Part shown: positions 1 to 7,609 of the stretch, piece by piece
How positions within the stretch are numbered: position 1 is the first letter of the stretch
How the letters are laid out: the number at the start of each line of letters is the position of its first letter
DNA from: Kalymmatonema hyalinum WJT4-NPBG1
Lineage (GTDB): Bacteria > Cyanobacteriota > Cyanobacteriia > Cyanobacteriales > Nostocaceae
Assembly: GCA_019359075.1 (NCBI GenBank)
Contig: JAHHIB010000091.1
Coordinates: forward strand, 1-35,356
Length of the DNA stretch: 35,356 nt
Direction: 5' to 3'
Notes under the pieces: generated by a model
Databases searched by the model: none
What the model was told of the DNA's origin: nothing
What the model saw: only the letters and a program-made list of their open reading frames with translations
Translations under genes and position numbers: made by a program

Positions 1-120
1 AAAAGTACACCGATTCAAGTAACCCCAAGGCGGTAATGGAACAAAGCGACTAAAGTCGCACGAGTCGTATTTCCTCTCAGGTCTGAAGACGCTGAGTTTC
101 CATACTTCCCACGAGGTCTT
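1..120. other. Leader upstream of GlsB-like gene
   Basis: No coding sequence was recognised. A short hairpin is visible at 46-59 (GCGAC, loop TAAA, GTCGC). The AGG of CACGAGGTCTT (about 113-116) can serve as the ribosome binding site for the gene starting at 121. The window edge cuts off anything further upstream. Confidence 0.4.
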
Positions 121-390
121 ATGAACATCATTGCATGGGTAGTTTTAGGGCTTTTAGCTGGTGCAATTGCTAAAGCTATCTATCCTGGTTATCAAGGTGG
201 TGGAATTCTTGCTACTATTTTGTTGGGAATCGTTGGTGCTTTTCTAGGTGGAAGTCTAGGAGTTCTTTTGGCTACTGGAAGACTGGTCCTAACTGCTCCT
301 GCTTTTAGCCTCCCTGGTTTGGCTTTAGCTGTTATCGGCGCACTGCTTGCTATCTTCATTTGGCATTCGTTGGCTCGCAGAACTGTTTAA
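121..390 (+). CDS. GlsB/YeaQ/YmgE-type small membrane protein
   Basis: An 89-residue, very hydrophobic protein with three predicted membrane segments (about residues 2-20, 27-50 and 62-84). Glycine-rich turns (LLAGAIAKAIYPG, GIVGAFLGGSLG) are characteristic of the GlsB/YeaQ/YmgE family, also called transglycosylase-associated proteins. Family members sit in the cytoplasmic membrane and are linked to general stress responses; their biochemical role is not settled. The length is normal for the family. The ATG start follows a weak GAGG. It stands alone, with no gene within 600 bp downstream. The family call rests on sequence pattern, and I infer nothing more specific. Confidence 0.85.
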   Translation: MNIIAWVVLGLLAGAIAKAIYPGYQGGGILATILLGIVGAFLGGSLGVLLATGRLVLTAPAFSLPGLALAVIGALLAIFIWHSLARRTV

Positions 391-1051
391 TAATAATTAA
401 AAATTCGTAATTTGTAATTAGTAACTCGTAATTAGATTGGTCATTCATTATGAGTTACGAATTATTAATTATTAGTTAATATATAAATCTTTTATTTTCA
501 GCATATTCTGACTTACTAGTATATTATTTTACTCGAAGTTGACTCACTTTCCAACTTGAGGAGTGGAGCAAGTAGATCAACTTATATAAATAACACAATC
601 ACCAAAACAGCTAAGCTCAACTGCAAACCTTGCTGCCTTCTGTCCTCAGATCCCTCTACCTTGGAAGGCAGGGTAGATAAATATTTGTCATAGAAATCAG
701 GCAGAAGGGAAGAGTGTTTCAAAATTTTAATATTTCTTCACATATTAATCTTACTTCACATAGTTGTGTTTATTTGTGCCTTCCTACTTCTACTAATTCT
801 CTGTGACATTGGACTTTATTACCCCCCCGGCACTCTCCTTCCCCCAAACCATTGCGGGGGCTACAGGGAGGTTAATTTTAGTGTATCTTCATAGAAAAAC
901 GGTATTAAAAGGTAAATTTCTACTCCCAAAATACTTATTATTTATTCAGCATTTTTATACACTTTTTGATAGTCCAAAAGCTAGATGCAGTTTCTGGTAG
1001 TTGAAGCAAACTAGAAAGTGTACAAAGATAAACATACTAGATTTACAAGCC
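391..1051. other. Intergenic stretch with AT-rich imperfect inverted repeat
   Basis: There is no convincing gene in this 660 bp. At about 399-475, AT-rich segments built from AATTCGTAATT / GAGTTACGAATT variants face each other and can fold into an imperfect hairpin. This resembles dispersed cyanobacterial repeats and could end transcription of the upstream gene. A small C/G hairpin lies at 841-860 (CCCCC ... GGGGG). Open frames here (for example 803-1000) start at rare codons and show no protein-like composition. Confidence 0.4.
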
Positions 1052-1228
1052 ATGACAACTAACAAACCAACCGATTCCAATAACACTGTGTCTACCTCTC
1101 AAGAGGGTGAGAGCAAACAGGAACTCAATAAAAAAACCTCTGTACAATTTGGAATCAGTGTGACAGTGGGCGTTTTAACAATTATCCTTGTTGCTGCAAG
1201 TGCTTATTTCGGAATCATCCGCTTCTAA
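1052..1228 (+). CDS. Small single-span membrane protein, hypothetical
   Basis: A 58-residue protein. The first ~35 residues are polar and rich in Asn, Ser, Thr and Glu. A single hydrophobic segment follows (about residues 36-55, GISVTVGVLTIILVAASAYFG) and the protein ends in a short GIIRF tail, so it is probably tail-anchored with the polar part in the cytoplasm. I took the ATG at 1052 rather than the in-frame TTG at 1001, because the residues between are unlike a protein N-terminus. I do not recognise a family. Small one-span proteins of this shape are common in cyanobacteria around photosynthetic and respiratory complexes, but nothing here points to one. Confidence 0.55.
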   Translation: MTTNKPTDSNNTVSTSQEGESKQELNKKTSVQFGISVTVGVLTIILVAASAYFGIIRF

Positions 1229-1448
1229 GACTACTGATTGAACGTATGCCTAAAATTTTGGAGTAGCTATAGAAAATTGATTATGGTTACTCCAATTTTA
1301 AATATTTAACTAAACATTGAAATATTCTTAGTTTTAGTGTATAAAACCGTCATAAGTGAGTTCGGTTAAGCTCACTTAGGAATAACAAAAAGCTTGCTAA
1401 AGTAGTTTTTAGAAGTATAGTGAACTTTGCAAATTGCAGGTTACTACC

Positions 1449-1784
1449 GTGAATAATCTGTCAAATCTCAACTCAGAATCTTTTGGCGAGGCTTCGGGAA
1501 GCAACTTGCTGTGGCAGTACGTTCAATCTATGAGTCCACAGACAGTTACCCAACTTTCCAAGCCATCTTCTCCTGACGTGCTTCAGGCAATGGAACGTAC
1601 TATTGTAAGTATGTTGGGAAGTTTACCATCAGAAGACTTTAACGTACTCATTACCACCAACCGCGACAATCTTGGAAGGCTACTAGCTGCAGCGACGATG
1701 AATGGTTACTTCCTGCGTAACGCGGAACAACTGATGGCTTTTGAAAAGTCTTTACAAGCAGCAGATGCTCACTCTGAGGATTAA
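1449..1784 (+). CDS. DUF760 family protein
   Basis: A protein of about 111 residues belonging to DUF760, a family of cyanobacteria and chloroplasts without an established reaction. Recognisable family stretches are LLWQYVQSMSPQTV, QLSKPSSPDVLQAMERT, MLGSLPSEDFNV and NRDNLGRLLAAATMNGYFLRNAEQ. It is soluble and largely helical with no signal peptide. I chose GTG at 1449, which has GCAGG eight bases upstream; an in-frame TTG at 1434 is the alternative and would add five residues. The gene ends just before a strong hairpin terminator at 1824-1860. Confidence 0.85.
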   Translation: MNNLSNLNSESFGEASGSNLLWQYVQSMSPQTVTQLSKPSSPDVLQAMERTIVSMLGSLPSEDFNVLITTNRDNLGRLLAAATMNGYFLRNAEQLMAFEKSLQAADAHSED

Positions 1785-1823
1785 GAATCAAGTCATTTCC
1801 CTGCGCCTAAAATATATAGATTT

Positions 1824-1860
1824 GAGGGGGCGATCGCCAAAAAACAGCGATCGCCCCCTC
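1824..1860. terminator. Bidirectional hairpin terminator made of two HIP1 sites
   Basis: A perfect 14-bp stem (GAGGGGGCGATCGC, 1824-1837, pairing with 1847-1860) with a nine-base A-rich loop, followed by ACTTTT on the plus strand. It lies between two convergent genes, so it could stop transcription from both sides. Each arm contains a complete HIP1 octamer. Confidence 0.75.
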
Positions 1861-1900
1861 ACTTTTCATCAAACCTAGTCAACAGCTTTCTTTCTTTGCC

Positions 1901-2215
1901 CTAGCTCTTTTTCACCTCCTGAGCCATTTTCCGGTAGTAGTCCATTTGAGGATTAGGACGACGCCGATAAGTGGTAGGGGTTTCAAGAGCTTTTGTAACT
2001 TCAGCTTCAATTTTTTCTTGTGTTGTCTCTCGTTTTATACCCTGTGCTGAATCAGGTTCTAGGAAATATCCAGAACCAGAATTGGAAAATCCAAAGAGCT
2101 TACCGAAGAAACCAAAGAGATTTCCCAGGAAATTAAAGATATTTCTCAAAACAACAGAGAAAAAAGCTGCAAGGCGAATAAAAGAATTCTGAATAATTTG
2201 TGTTAAACGAGACAT
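1901..2215 (-). CDS. Conserved-looking hypothetical with Phe-rich amphipathic N-terminus
   Basis: A 104-residue protein. Residues about 1-45 are a Phe/Leu-rich, partly repetitive hydrophobic or amphipathic stretch (NIFNFLGNLFGFFGKLFGF), which suggests membrane association. Residues 50-104 are charged and likely flexible (YFLEPDSAQGIKRE ... YYRKMAQEVKKS). The ATG at 2213-2215 is preceded on its strand by GGGAGG with good spacing, so the start is well supported. The 5' leader contains a perfect 16-bp inverted repeat (2230-2277). I have no function to offer. Proteins of this shape (MSRL..., Phe-rich helix, YFLE motif) seem recurrent in Nostocales from memory, but I could not check this. Confidence 0.65.
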   Translation of the reverse strand: MSRLTQIIQNSFIRLAAFFSVVLRNIFNFLGNLFGFFGKLFGFSNSGSGYFLEPDSAQGIKRETTQEKIEAEVTKALETPTTYRRRPNPQMDYYRKMAQEVKKS

Positions 2216-2229
2216 GGTATAGCCTCCCG

Positions 2230-2277
2230 TAGCTGCACATCTTTATTGTGACTTACTAAACTAAAGATGTGCAGCTA
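2230..2277. repeat. Perfect 16-bp inverted repeat
   Basis: TAGCTGCACATCTTTA (2230-2245) pairs exactly with 2262-2277 across a 16-base loop. On the plus strand it is followed by a run of seven T, so it could be a terminator for plus-strand transcription. On the minus strand it falls in the 5' leader of the 2215 gene, directly before its GGGAGG ribosome binding site. Confidence 0.7.
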
Positions 2278-2388
2278 TTTTTTTGTACATTGAGAAATTG
2301 TCTGGGTGGTTTGACAAACCAAGTTTCAACCAGATCGAGATGCCAAAACTGGTCTAACAAAGTTTGTCGATTTGGGCTCCCCAGATTT

Positions 2389-2727
2389 TTAGTCTTCGTC
2401 AAGAGCCGGGAAAGCTTCCTCAAACCGCCACAATTCATTTTTATTTTTAATGAACCAAATACGAGTTTCTGGAGTTAATTGACTCCAAACTTTTTCAATT
2501 GGTATGTGGGGAGATGAATACCGATACTCTTGACCTAGCGCTTTCAAATTTTCCGCGACATCATCAGGAACGCCGAACTCTTTCCAATCAATTTCTCTGT
2601 GTATTCCAGATACTCCCTTACCAGGGTCGAAAATTAACTGTGCAGTTCTGATTAAGTCAGCGAAGTGTACTGGTCTGAGGTTATTTATCTCCTGAATCTG
2701 GAGTGATTCGTTATCCTTTTGAGACAT
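2389..2727 (-). CDS. Hypothetical protein, unknown family
   Basis: About 112 residues if it starts at the ATG at 2725-2727 (MSQKDNES...). A GTG start at 2784 would add 19 residues; neither has a good ribosome binding site, so the start is uncertain. The protein is soluble and acidic, rich in Trp and Glu, with stretches such as HFADLIRTAQLIFDPG, EFGVPDDVAENLKAL and KVWSQLTPETRIWFIKNKNELWRFEEAFPALDED. No membrane segment, signal peptide or known catalytic motif was seen. Composition and lack of low-complexity sequence make it a likely real gene, but I do not recognise it. Confidence 0.6.
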   Translation of the reverse strand: MSQKDNESLQIQEINNLRPVHFADLIRTAQLIFDPGKGVSGIHREIDWKEFGVPDDVAENLKALGQEYRYSSPHIPIEKVWSQLTPETRIWFIKNKNELWRFEEAFPALDED

Positions 2728-2835
2728 CGTTACGTTCGTGGTGAAGATAGTTTGTCCATTGGACTTACCGCCAGAGATATTCACCTCGATGCTTCTAGTT
2801 TAGCGCAGAGTTAAAATAGAGTAGTTGTCAACTCC

Positions 2836-3231
2836 CTAAGAACGCAGTTGAGCTAATAGCACTGTAGGGTTCCAGTAAGCGCGAGTTGTTTGAATCTTAC
2901 CAGCATCGTCAATTTCAAAAACTGTTATGCCTTCAAAGATCACTGACTTGCCAGTTTTGCTAATACCCTCCATTGTCCATTTTACTGCTGCCTCATTGCC
3001 TGCGACGAAAATATGCTCTGTTGTTGGTTCCAGCTTCTCAAATGCGGCTTGCAATTGCCCAATAAACTCCCGAAACCCCTCATGGACTTTTGTCGGCGGA
3101 TGTCCAACTGGATCATAACTCACAGCATCTTCTGCAAAGTTTTCCACCCAGCCTGTTGGGTTCATTGTTGCAATGTTAGCAAAGTAGGAAGCAACAACGG
3201 CTTCGATAGCTTTTGAGTTATTCTCCGACAT
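2836..3231 (-). CDS. SnoaL-like / NTF2-fold protein
   Basis: A 131-residue protein with the pattern of the SnoaL-like (ketosteroid-isomerase-like, NTF2-fold) family. The N-terminal helix AIEAVVASYFANIATMNPTGWVENFAEDAVSYDPVG is followed by a strand-rich half (TTEHIFVAGNEAAVKWTMEG, VIFEGITVFEIDDAGKIQTTRAYWNP). These proteins form a small cone-shaped fold with a hydrophobic pocket and act as isomerases, cyclases or binding proteins; the substrate cannot be told from sequence. The length is typical. The ATG start has no clear Shine-Dalgarno. Its minus-strand neighbours are about 40 bp upstream (Lin0512 gene) and 110 bp downstream, so it may belong to a short operon. Confidence 0.85.
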   Translation of the reverse strand: MSENNSKAIEAVVASYFANIATMNPTGWVENFAEDAVSYDPVGHPPTKVHEGFREFIGQLQAAFEKLEPTTEHIFVAGNEAAVKWTMEGISKTGKSVIFEGITVFEIDDAGKIQTTRAYWNPTVLLAQLRS

Positions 3232-3272
3232 GGCTAAGGTATTTACCGTTAACTGAGAATGGCTTCGGTTGG

Positions 3273-3638
3273 TTACTCATTTTCAATCAGAACTGTAACC
3301 GCAGCGACAGCTATTAACATTTCGTCATTTTTATCATTGAGCGCCTCAATTGCTTTACCCTGAACCACCATCCCCCCAGACTCAACGGTGAGAGTTTTGC
3401 GACCAAAAGGCAACACAGCCAAAACCTCGTCTTGTCGTACTTGCTCCGGGTAAGGCACTGCAACCTTGACTTCAACGATCATATCATCTGGATCACTCAA
3501 GCCAGCGACTTCCGAAATACCAGGCAAAGCATTGTGTGCGATCGCATTTCTCACAGCCCTCGCCGCTGCTACCGTTGGTTCCTGTCCATGCTGATCCACT
3601 CCCATCCCCATTTCAATAATTAAGCGTTTGCGTGCCAC
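3273..3638 (-). CDS. Lin0512 family protein
   Basis: A 121-residue protein of the Lin0512 family (conserved, function unknown). The N-terminus KRLIIEMGMGVDQHGQEPTVAA and the following AVRNAIAHNALPGI are the hallmark stretch. The C-terminal half is a mixed alpha/beta domain (MIVEVKVAVPYPEQV, VLPFGRKTLTVESGGMVVQG, MLIAVAAVTVLIE). It is soluble and of the usual length. It starts at a GTG (3636-3638) preceded by GAGAGGT, a good ribosome binding site. It is likely the first gene of a short minus-strand group with the SnoaL-like gene. Confidence 0.85.
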   Translation of the reverse strand: MARKRLIIEMGMGVDQHGQEPTVAAARAVRNAIAHNALPGISEVAGLSDPDDMIVEVKVAVPYPEQVRQDEVLAVLPFGRKTLTVESGGMVVQGKAIEALNDKNDEMLIAVAAVTVLIENE

Positions 3639-3937
3639 ACTGACCTCTCATTGTAAAGTTTTCTTCTTCAAAGCCTACAAGATTTTTGGATTCATGTCTT
3701 GTAATGAAACTATATACACTTTCATTACAAGATATGCTACTGGTCTACGCTGCTGTTGTACCCTTCAGATCCCCGACTTCTTACAGAAGTCGGGGATCTT
3801 GTTTTTCACGTTCGCGCAGCGTGTCCGCAGGGCTTATCATTTAGGATTCCTATATGTGTCTACGCCGCTGTTAACTTCAATCAAAATTCTATGTAGTATA
3901 TGTAATATAAAAAAGTTCTTTTTCGAGTCTGGAAATT
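3639..3937. other. Intergenic stretch with dispersed cyanobacterial repeats
   Basis: About 300 bp between divergently transcribed genes, with no credible gene of its own. It holds a perfect inverted repeat (3768-3798) and, at about 3809-3833, a CG-rich motif (CGTTCGCGCAGCGTGTCCGC) of the kind dispersed through cyanobacterial genomes; a related copy lies near 10586-10609. Confidence 0.5.
3768..3798. repeat. Perfect 14-bp inverted repeat, GATCCCCGACTTCT type
   Basis: GATCCCCGACTTCT (3768-3781) and its exact complement (3785-3798) are separated by TAC. The right arm is followed by TTGTTTTTC, so it could work as a terminator. From memory this sequence is a common small dispersed element in filamentous cyanobacteria. 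Confidence 0.7.
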
Positions 3938-4819
3938 ATGAACCAGTATCGCTTCCAGCGGTCATTCTCAAAAGACCCAACCTTAAGCAGTCGCCTGTTT
4001 AACCTCCTAGAAGTTGTGTTTCCTGAAATTGGAATCAGCAATGCTGCAGAATGCGCGAGAAAGCTAGGCGCACCATGGGAAGAGGCTTCGACCCCATTCA
4101 TGCATTTCCAGGATGATCTCGCTATCACTCATGTGGGAGTTGTGGAAATTCCCATGCAACTGATGGGCGAAATGGTGACAGTTGGAGGAATTCACGGAGT
4201 GTGTACGCGTCCTGAGTTCCGACGACGCGGCTATTACCGAGAAGTCATGCAAGAGGTGCTAGACTACTGCGACAAGCGATACAAAACTCTGGTGCTGACT
4301 ACAGCACAACCTGAATTATACGAACCTTTTGGCTTTCGCGTTGTCCAAGAATACGTTTTCATCTCAAAGTGCAATACTCTAGGCGGTACTCATGGCTTGC
4401 GATTGCTAAATACTAACAATATCGATGATGTCAAATTGTTACACAGACTTTTGGAGACACGCGAACCAGTCTCTCACATTCTGGGGATAGTAAAGGAGAA
4501 AGCCGTATTTTGCGTCAACGAAGGAAGCAACCCTCTGCACTATGCTGAAGACTTGGATGTCATCCTTTGCATAGAAATAGAAAATACGAAACTCAAGTTA
4601 TTCGACTTGTTAGGAACAAAGATTTGTACTTTAGAAGCTATGCTTGAAAGGATACCCCAACCTGTAACGGAAATAGAAATTTATTTCAGTCCAGAACGCC
4701 TGAATGCTGAAGTTCAAGCATTTCCTCACCGACTCAATGGTGATTCCTTGCTAATGGTTCGCGGTGAATTTGCCCTGTTTGGGGAGAAGTTCATGCTACC
4801 ACGTTCCACACGTTGCTGA
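3938..4819 (+). CDS. GNAT family N-acetyltransferase
   Basis: A 293-residue protein. Residues about 1-135 form a GNAT domain. The beta4 strand TVGGIHGVCTRPEFRRRGYY holds the acetyl-CoA pyrophosphate-binding loop (R95-R96-R97-G98), and the following helix REVMQEVLDYCDKR and strand TLVLTTAQPELYEPFGFRVV end in the classic YxxxGF element. The remaining ~155 residues are a second domain, reminiscent of the two-domain Eis-like or SCP2-linked acetyltransferases, though I cannot confirm it. The acceptor substrate is unknown. It starts at ATG 3938 after a weak GGAAA. It is monocistronic, since downstream genes are more than 200 bp away. Confidence 0.85.
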   Translation: MNQYRFQRSFSKDPTLSSRLFNLLEVVFPEIGISNAAECARKLGAPWEEASTPFMHFQDDLAITHVGVVEIPMQLMGEMVTVGGIHGVCTRPEFRRRGYYREVMQEVLDYCDKRYKTLVLTTAQPELYEPFGFRVVQEYVFISKCNTLGGTHGLRLLNTNNIDDVKLLHRLLETREPVSHILGIVKEKAVFCVNEGSNPLHYAEDLDVILCIEIENTKLKLFDLLGTKICTLEAMLERIPQPVTEIEIYFSPERLNAEVQAFPHRLNGDSLLMVRGEFALFGEKFMLPRSTRC

Positions 4820-5045
4820 ACCTCTACAAATCTTGTGAAGCTCCGTTTTTAGGTGTTGTTAGCGCTGAATCAACGTAAGGTAACTTGAGCCAAAAATGAG
4901 ATGGGAGTCTCACCAGGTTGAAAAAGCTGGTTCTAAAATCAACGCTAATGCAGATATCAAACCAATCGTACTGCTAAAGATCACCTGTCCAAGTACGGGA
5001 TGTGTACATACTATCTAGGTTTTGCCAAAGAGGTGAGGCAATTCG

Positions 5046-5570
5046 TTGCCTAAATTGAGGCATTTTGCTAAAAGAATTTTAAATGCAAATATAAACCTCT
5101 CATCGCCCACAGTTGAAGTTTCATCAGTTCCGTGGGGAAATTTTAAGTTCTGCGTTCTGTGTTATCCTCAGATTCATAGTTCTGTTGCCACCTCTATGTG
5201 GAACCAGTTTCCAATAGATGACGTCAAGAGTATACTCTTTTATACTGAAGCAGTGACGATGCAAAATCTGAACAACACGGAAGTGCAACAAGAAGCTATT
5301 GCAGTGGCAAAGGCAAGATGTAGACTGGTAAGTAGTCACTTATCGGTGCTACCTGCGATAGTATCGCTTGAAGAGCTTCCACAGAACAAGAACACCCTGT
5401 TCGTGGCAGAAATAGGCGAAGACGTTTACAAGTTGAACCAGATGGTGAACAAGCTAACAACTGCTGGGATTGTCAACCGGATAAGTAACACTATATACAG
5501 GCAATATCCTAATTGTCACCCTCGCGATAAACCGTCTCTATTTCAATTGCTTATAGAGATTTATAAATAA
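5046..5570 (+). CDS. Hypothetical protein, orphan
   Basis: Up to 174 residues from a TTG start at 5046 (GAGGTGAGG lies about 15 bases upstream). Alternatives are ATG 5196 and ATG 5256, the latter giving about 105 residues and keeping the part that looks most protein-like (EVQQEAIAVAKARCRLVSSHLSVLPAIVSLEEL ... DVYKLNQMVNKLTTAGIVNRISNTIYRQYP). No membrane segment, signal peptide or known motif was seen. The N-terminal part could be a spurious extension. I do not recognise it; it may be a lineage-specific gene or a degraded remnant. Confidence 0.4.
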   Translation: MPKLRHFAKRILNANINLSSPTVEVSSVPWGNFKFCVLCYPQIHSSVATSMWNQFPIDDVKSILFYTEAVTMQNLNNTEVQQEAIAVAKARCRLVSSHLSVLPAIVSLEELPQNKNTLFVAEIGEDVYKLNQMVNKLTTAGIVNRISNTIYRQYPNCHPRDKPSLFQLLIEIYK

Positions 5571-5620
5571 CCTTTCTACCCGATGAGTCAAGCCCGGATA
5601 GGCATTCCCGAAATCATACC

Positions 5621-6457
5621 ATGTCCCATGATTCTTTGTACCATATCCGAACGAGAACTGCTATAACCTCTATTGCTGAACGACCCATTCATCAAATACC
5701 ATTTATTAGCTATTCACCTAGTGGTGTTGGTATAGTTCACAGAGTTTTGCCTGTTTTGTTAGCAAAAGTTGACTCACTACCAGATGGGTTGGAAGCTATC
5801 ATCGCCACCAGCGATCTACAAGGAATTGACCCGACCAATCACCGCCTTCTCGGTCATCTTGTGAGTGAAGAACTAGAAAACTTGGCAGAGTCGGGAAAAA
5901 TTCCATCGCCACAAACAACGGGTGTCATTTTAGCAGGAGATTTTTACGCAAAGATAGATAAGCGTGGTGGTGTAGGAGATGTCCGTGAAGTTTGGCAAGC
6001 TTTTAGTCGCCGTTTTCGTTGGGTTGTTGGGGTAGGAGGAAACCACGACAGTTTTGGAAAAACACCACAGGAAATCCAAGCATTTCAAAATGGGCAAGAT
6101 ATCCATTATTTAGATGGCGACGTCACTTGTCTTGATGGAATTCACATCGCCGGAATCTCAGGAATTATTGGTAAGACAACTAAACCTTTCCGTCGTTCTG
6201 AAGAAGATTTTAAAAAACTTGTACAGGAATTACTCAACGAGTCACCAGACATTTTGATTCTGCATGAAGGTCCCAATGATGCAGAAGCCAGATTGATGGG
6301 GAATGAGTCAATTCGTGGCGAACTCACAAGAGGGAGTAATTTATTAGTTATTTGCGGTCATTCACACTGGAGAGTACCAATGACAGCTATGTCTAAAGGA
6401 GTGCAAGTGCTGAATGTAGATACTCGGGTCGTTGTCATGACAAAGATGAAATCTTAA
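5621..6457 (+). CDS. Calcineurin-like metallophosphoesterase
   Basis: A 278-residue protein with the metal-binding blocks of the calcineurin-like phosphoesterase fold in the right order: SDLQG (D65, with Gln in place of the usual first-motif His), GD (D107), GNHD (N141-H142-D143), LHEGP (H215) and GHSHW (H247, H249). These ligate two metal ions that activate water to cleave phosphoester bonds. The substrate is unknown; the GNHD/GHSH style fits small cytosolic phosphodiesterases or protein phosphatases. There is no signal peptide. The ATG at 5621 has no clear ribosome binding site. The DLQ variant of motif I is unusual but occurs in subfamilies. Confidence 0.88.
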   Translation: MSHDSLYHIRTRTAITSIAERPIHQIPFISYSPSGVGIVHRVLPVLLAKVDSLPDGLEAIIATSDLQGIDPTNHRLLGHLVSEELENLAESGKIPSPQTTGVILAGDFYAKIDKRGGVGDVREVWQAFSRRFRWVVGVGGNHDSFGKTPQEIQAFQNGQDIHYLDGDVTCLDGIHIAGISGIIGKTTKPFRRSEEDFKKLVQELLNESPDILILHEGPNDAEARLMGNESIRGELTRGSNLLVICGHSHWRVPMTAMSKGVQVLNVDTRVVVMTKMKS

Positions 6458-6489
6458 AGTCTTAGCAGATTGAGTATCCTTAGAGAGGA

Positions 6490-6891
6490 TTAAACAACTC
6501 TGCCTGCGGTATGTGAGGAAGTTACCGTAAACAGATAGCTGTCTGGTCCTGAAAGGGTAAATGATTTGTGAACTCTACCCGTTTCAATTTCAGAAGGAGT
6601 CAATCCTAACTCACCCAAAGCATCTCGTGTCACAAAAACATCATCCACCATCAAATCAAAGGGCGCATTTGTTCCACCGATGATTGGTTCTTTAGTCTTT
6701 CTCAACACTAAGTGCGTGCCTCCGCGTAACTCTAAAACTGCTAATTCTTCTGATTGAGTGACATACCGTAGCCCTAATTTGAGGAAAAAATCGGTAGCGC
6801 TTGAAACATCGCTTACAGTTAATTTCACATGAGCGATCGCCACAGGGGGACGATTATCCGTTTCTTTTGTTATTGTTTCTTTCAGTTGCAT
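6490..6891 (-). CDS. VOC (glyoxalase/bleomycin-resistance fold) protein
   Basis: A 133-residue protein with one vicinal-oxygen-chelate domain. VAIAHVKLTVSDVSSATDFFLKLGLRYV is the typical first beta-alpha-beta-beta module, and FDLMVDDVFVTRDALGELGL plus FTLSGPDSYLFTVTSSH form the second. The family includes glyoxalases, dioxygenases and antibiotic-binding proteins. A His in module 1 (H23 of AHVKLT) is a possible metal ligand, and the GPDSYLFTV end resembles the ligand-bearing strand GPDGxxxE without a clear Glu. This makes a binding or immunity-like role as likely as catalysis. It starts at the ATG at 6889-6891. Confidence 0.82.
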   Translation of the reverse strand: MQLKETITKETDNRPPVAIAHVKLTVSDVSSATDFFLKLGLRYVTQSEELAVLELRGGTHLVLRKTKEPIIGGTNAPFDLMVDDVFVTRDALGELGLTPSEIETGRVHKSFTLSGPDSYLFTVTSSHTAGRVV

Positions 6892-7185
6892 AATATTAAT
6901 CCAAGAAAATGAGCGCGAATCTTAATTATTCGTAATCAAAAACTCAATGACGGCTTAATTCTTTACTAATATTATCAAATGCTTGCTTGTTCTAGCTGTT
7001 TGTGATAATGTTCTTTCTATATTATAAGAAATACAATAAATTGATAAGTTTACCGTAAATTAATAAATGTACCCAAGTCGCAGACTTAGCACAGAAATTA
7101 CTTGACAGACGCTATGCTGGCAAGGCTGTTTTACACATCTCGGATTAAATAATATCTCGAATTAAACAATATAAGGAGGTACGCA

Positions 7186-7502
7186 GTGAGCCTGGATCTA
7201 CAACTATCAGGTAAAGCGGCGATCGTTACAGGAGGGACTCCCGGATTTCTCACCAGATTCCTCAAAGCCTTATAATAACGAGATTAAGGTGTTTCACACT
7301 GTACCAAAATTATTACCCGTCAAAAATGCCTGGAACATAGTCTGGGAAAAGATTCTGATGAAGGCGATCGCGGGACTTGTGAGAAATGCAGGGGAGTGCA
7401 GGTATTGGTTTAGCCACAGCCAAAGGTGCAGTACCACCGATTTATCCGTATTGGCATCAGCAGAAGTACGGTTCTGAGCGCATTCCACAATCTCTGCAAT
7501 AA
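7186..7502 (+). pseudogene. SDR oxidoreductase remnant split by a small insertion
   Basis: A strong ribosome binding site (AAGGAGG, 7173-7179) precedes GTG 7186 and the frame SLDLQLSGKAAIVTGG, the start of a short-chain dehydrogenase Rossmann fold. The frame then runs into about 155 bp of foreign sequence and stops at 7273-7275. At 7392 the lost part of the cofactor motif resumes (GSAGIGLATAK), in frame with itself but followed by unrelated residues and a stop at 7500-7502. Joining 7231-7236 directly to 7395 would restore TGGSAGIGLATAK. The catalytic YxxxK region is absent, so there is an internal deletion as well. The gene is dead. Confidence 0.75.
7237..7391. mobile_element. MITE-like ~155-bp insert in SDR gene
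   Basis: The insert is bounded by the two halves of the SDR glycine motif. Its ends carry inverted TTTCTCAC (7245-7252) and GTGAGAAA (7379-7386); the match extends imperfectly outward (ACTCCCGGA against the complement of TGCAGGGGAGT). GGG flanks both sides and may be a target duplication. It is too short to encode a transposase, so it fits a non-autonomous element. Confidence 0.55.
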
Positions 7503-7539
7503 GCATTGTGAAGCTGAAAGGATTGAATAAATGTTTTTG

Positions 7540-7572
7540 AATAGGCGATCGGCTTAATGCTGATCGTCTATT
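7540..7572. terminator. Hairpin terminator between convergent transcripts
   Basis: AATAGGCGATCGGC and GCTGATCGTCTATT pair with two mismatches around a short AT-rich loop. It lies between the plus-strand SDR remnant and the 3' end of the minus-strand MFS gene. Confidence 0.55.
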
Positions 7573-7609
7573 CTGTATTCTTGCGCACTAAAAAAAAACA
7601 GTACCCCTC

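Noticed and set aside
803-1000. A 65-codon open frame
   Set aside because: GTG start without ribosome binding site, low-complexity DNA, no recognisable sequence.
3628-4002. A 124-codon plus-strand open frame
   Set aside because: It runs through a dispersed inverted repeat and into the GNAT gene in another frame, with no protein-like features.
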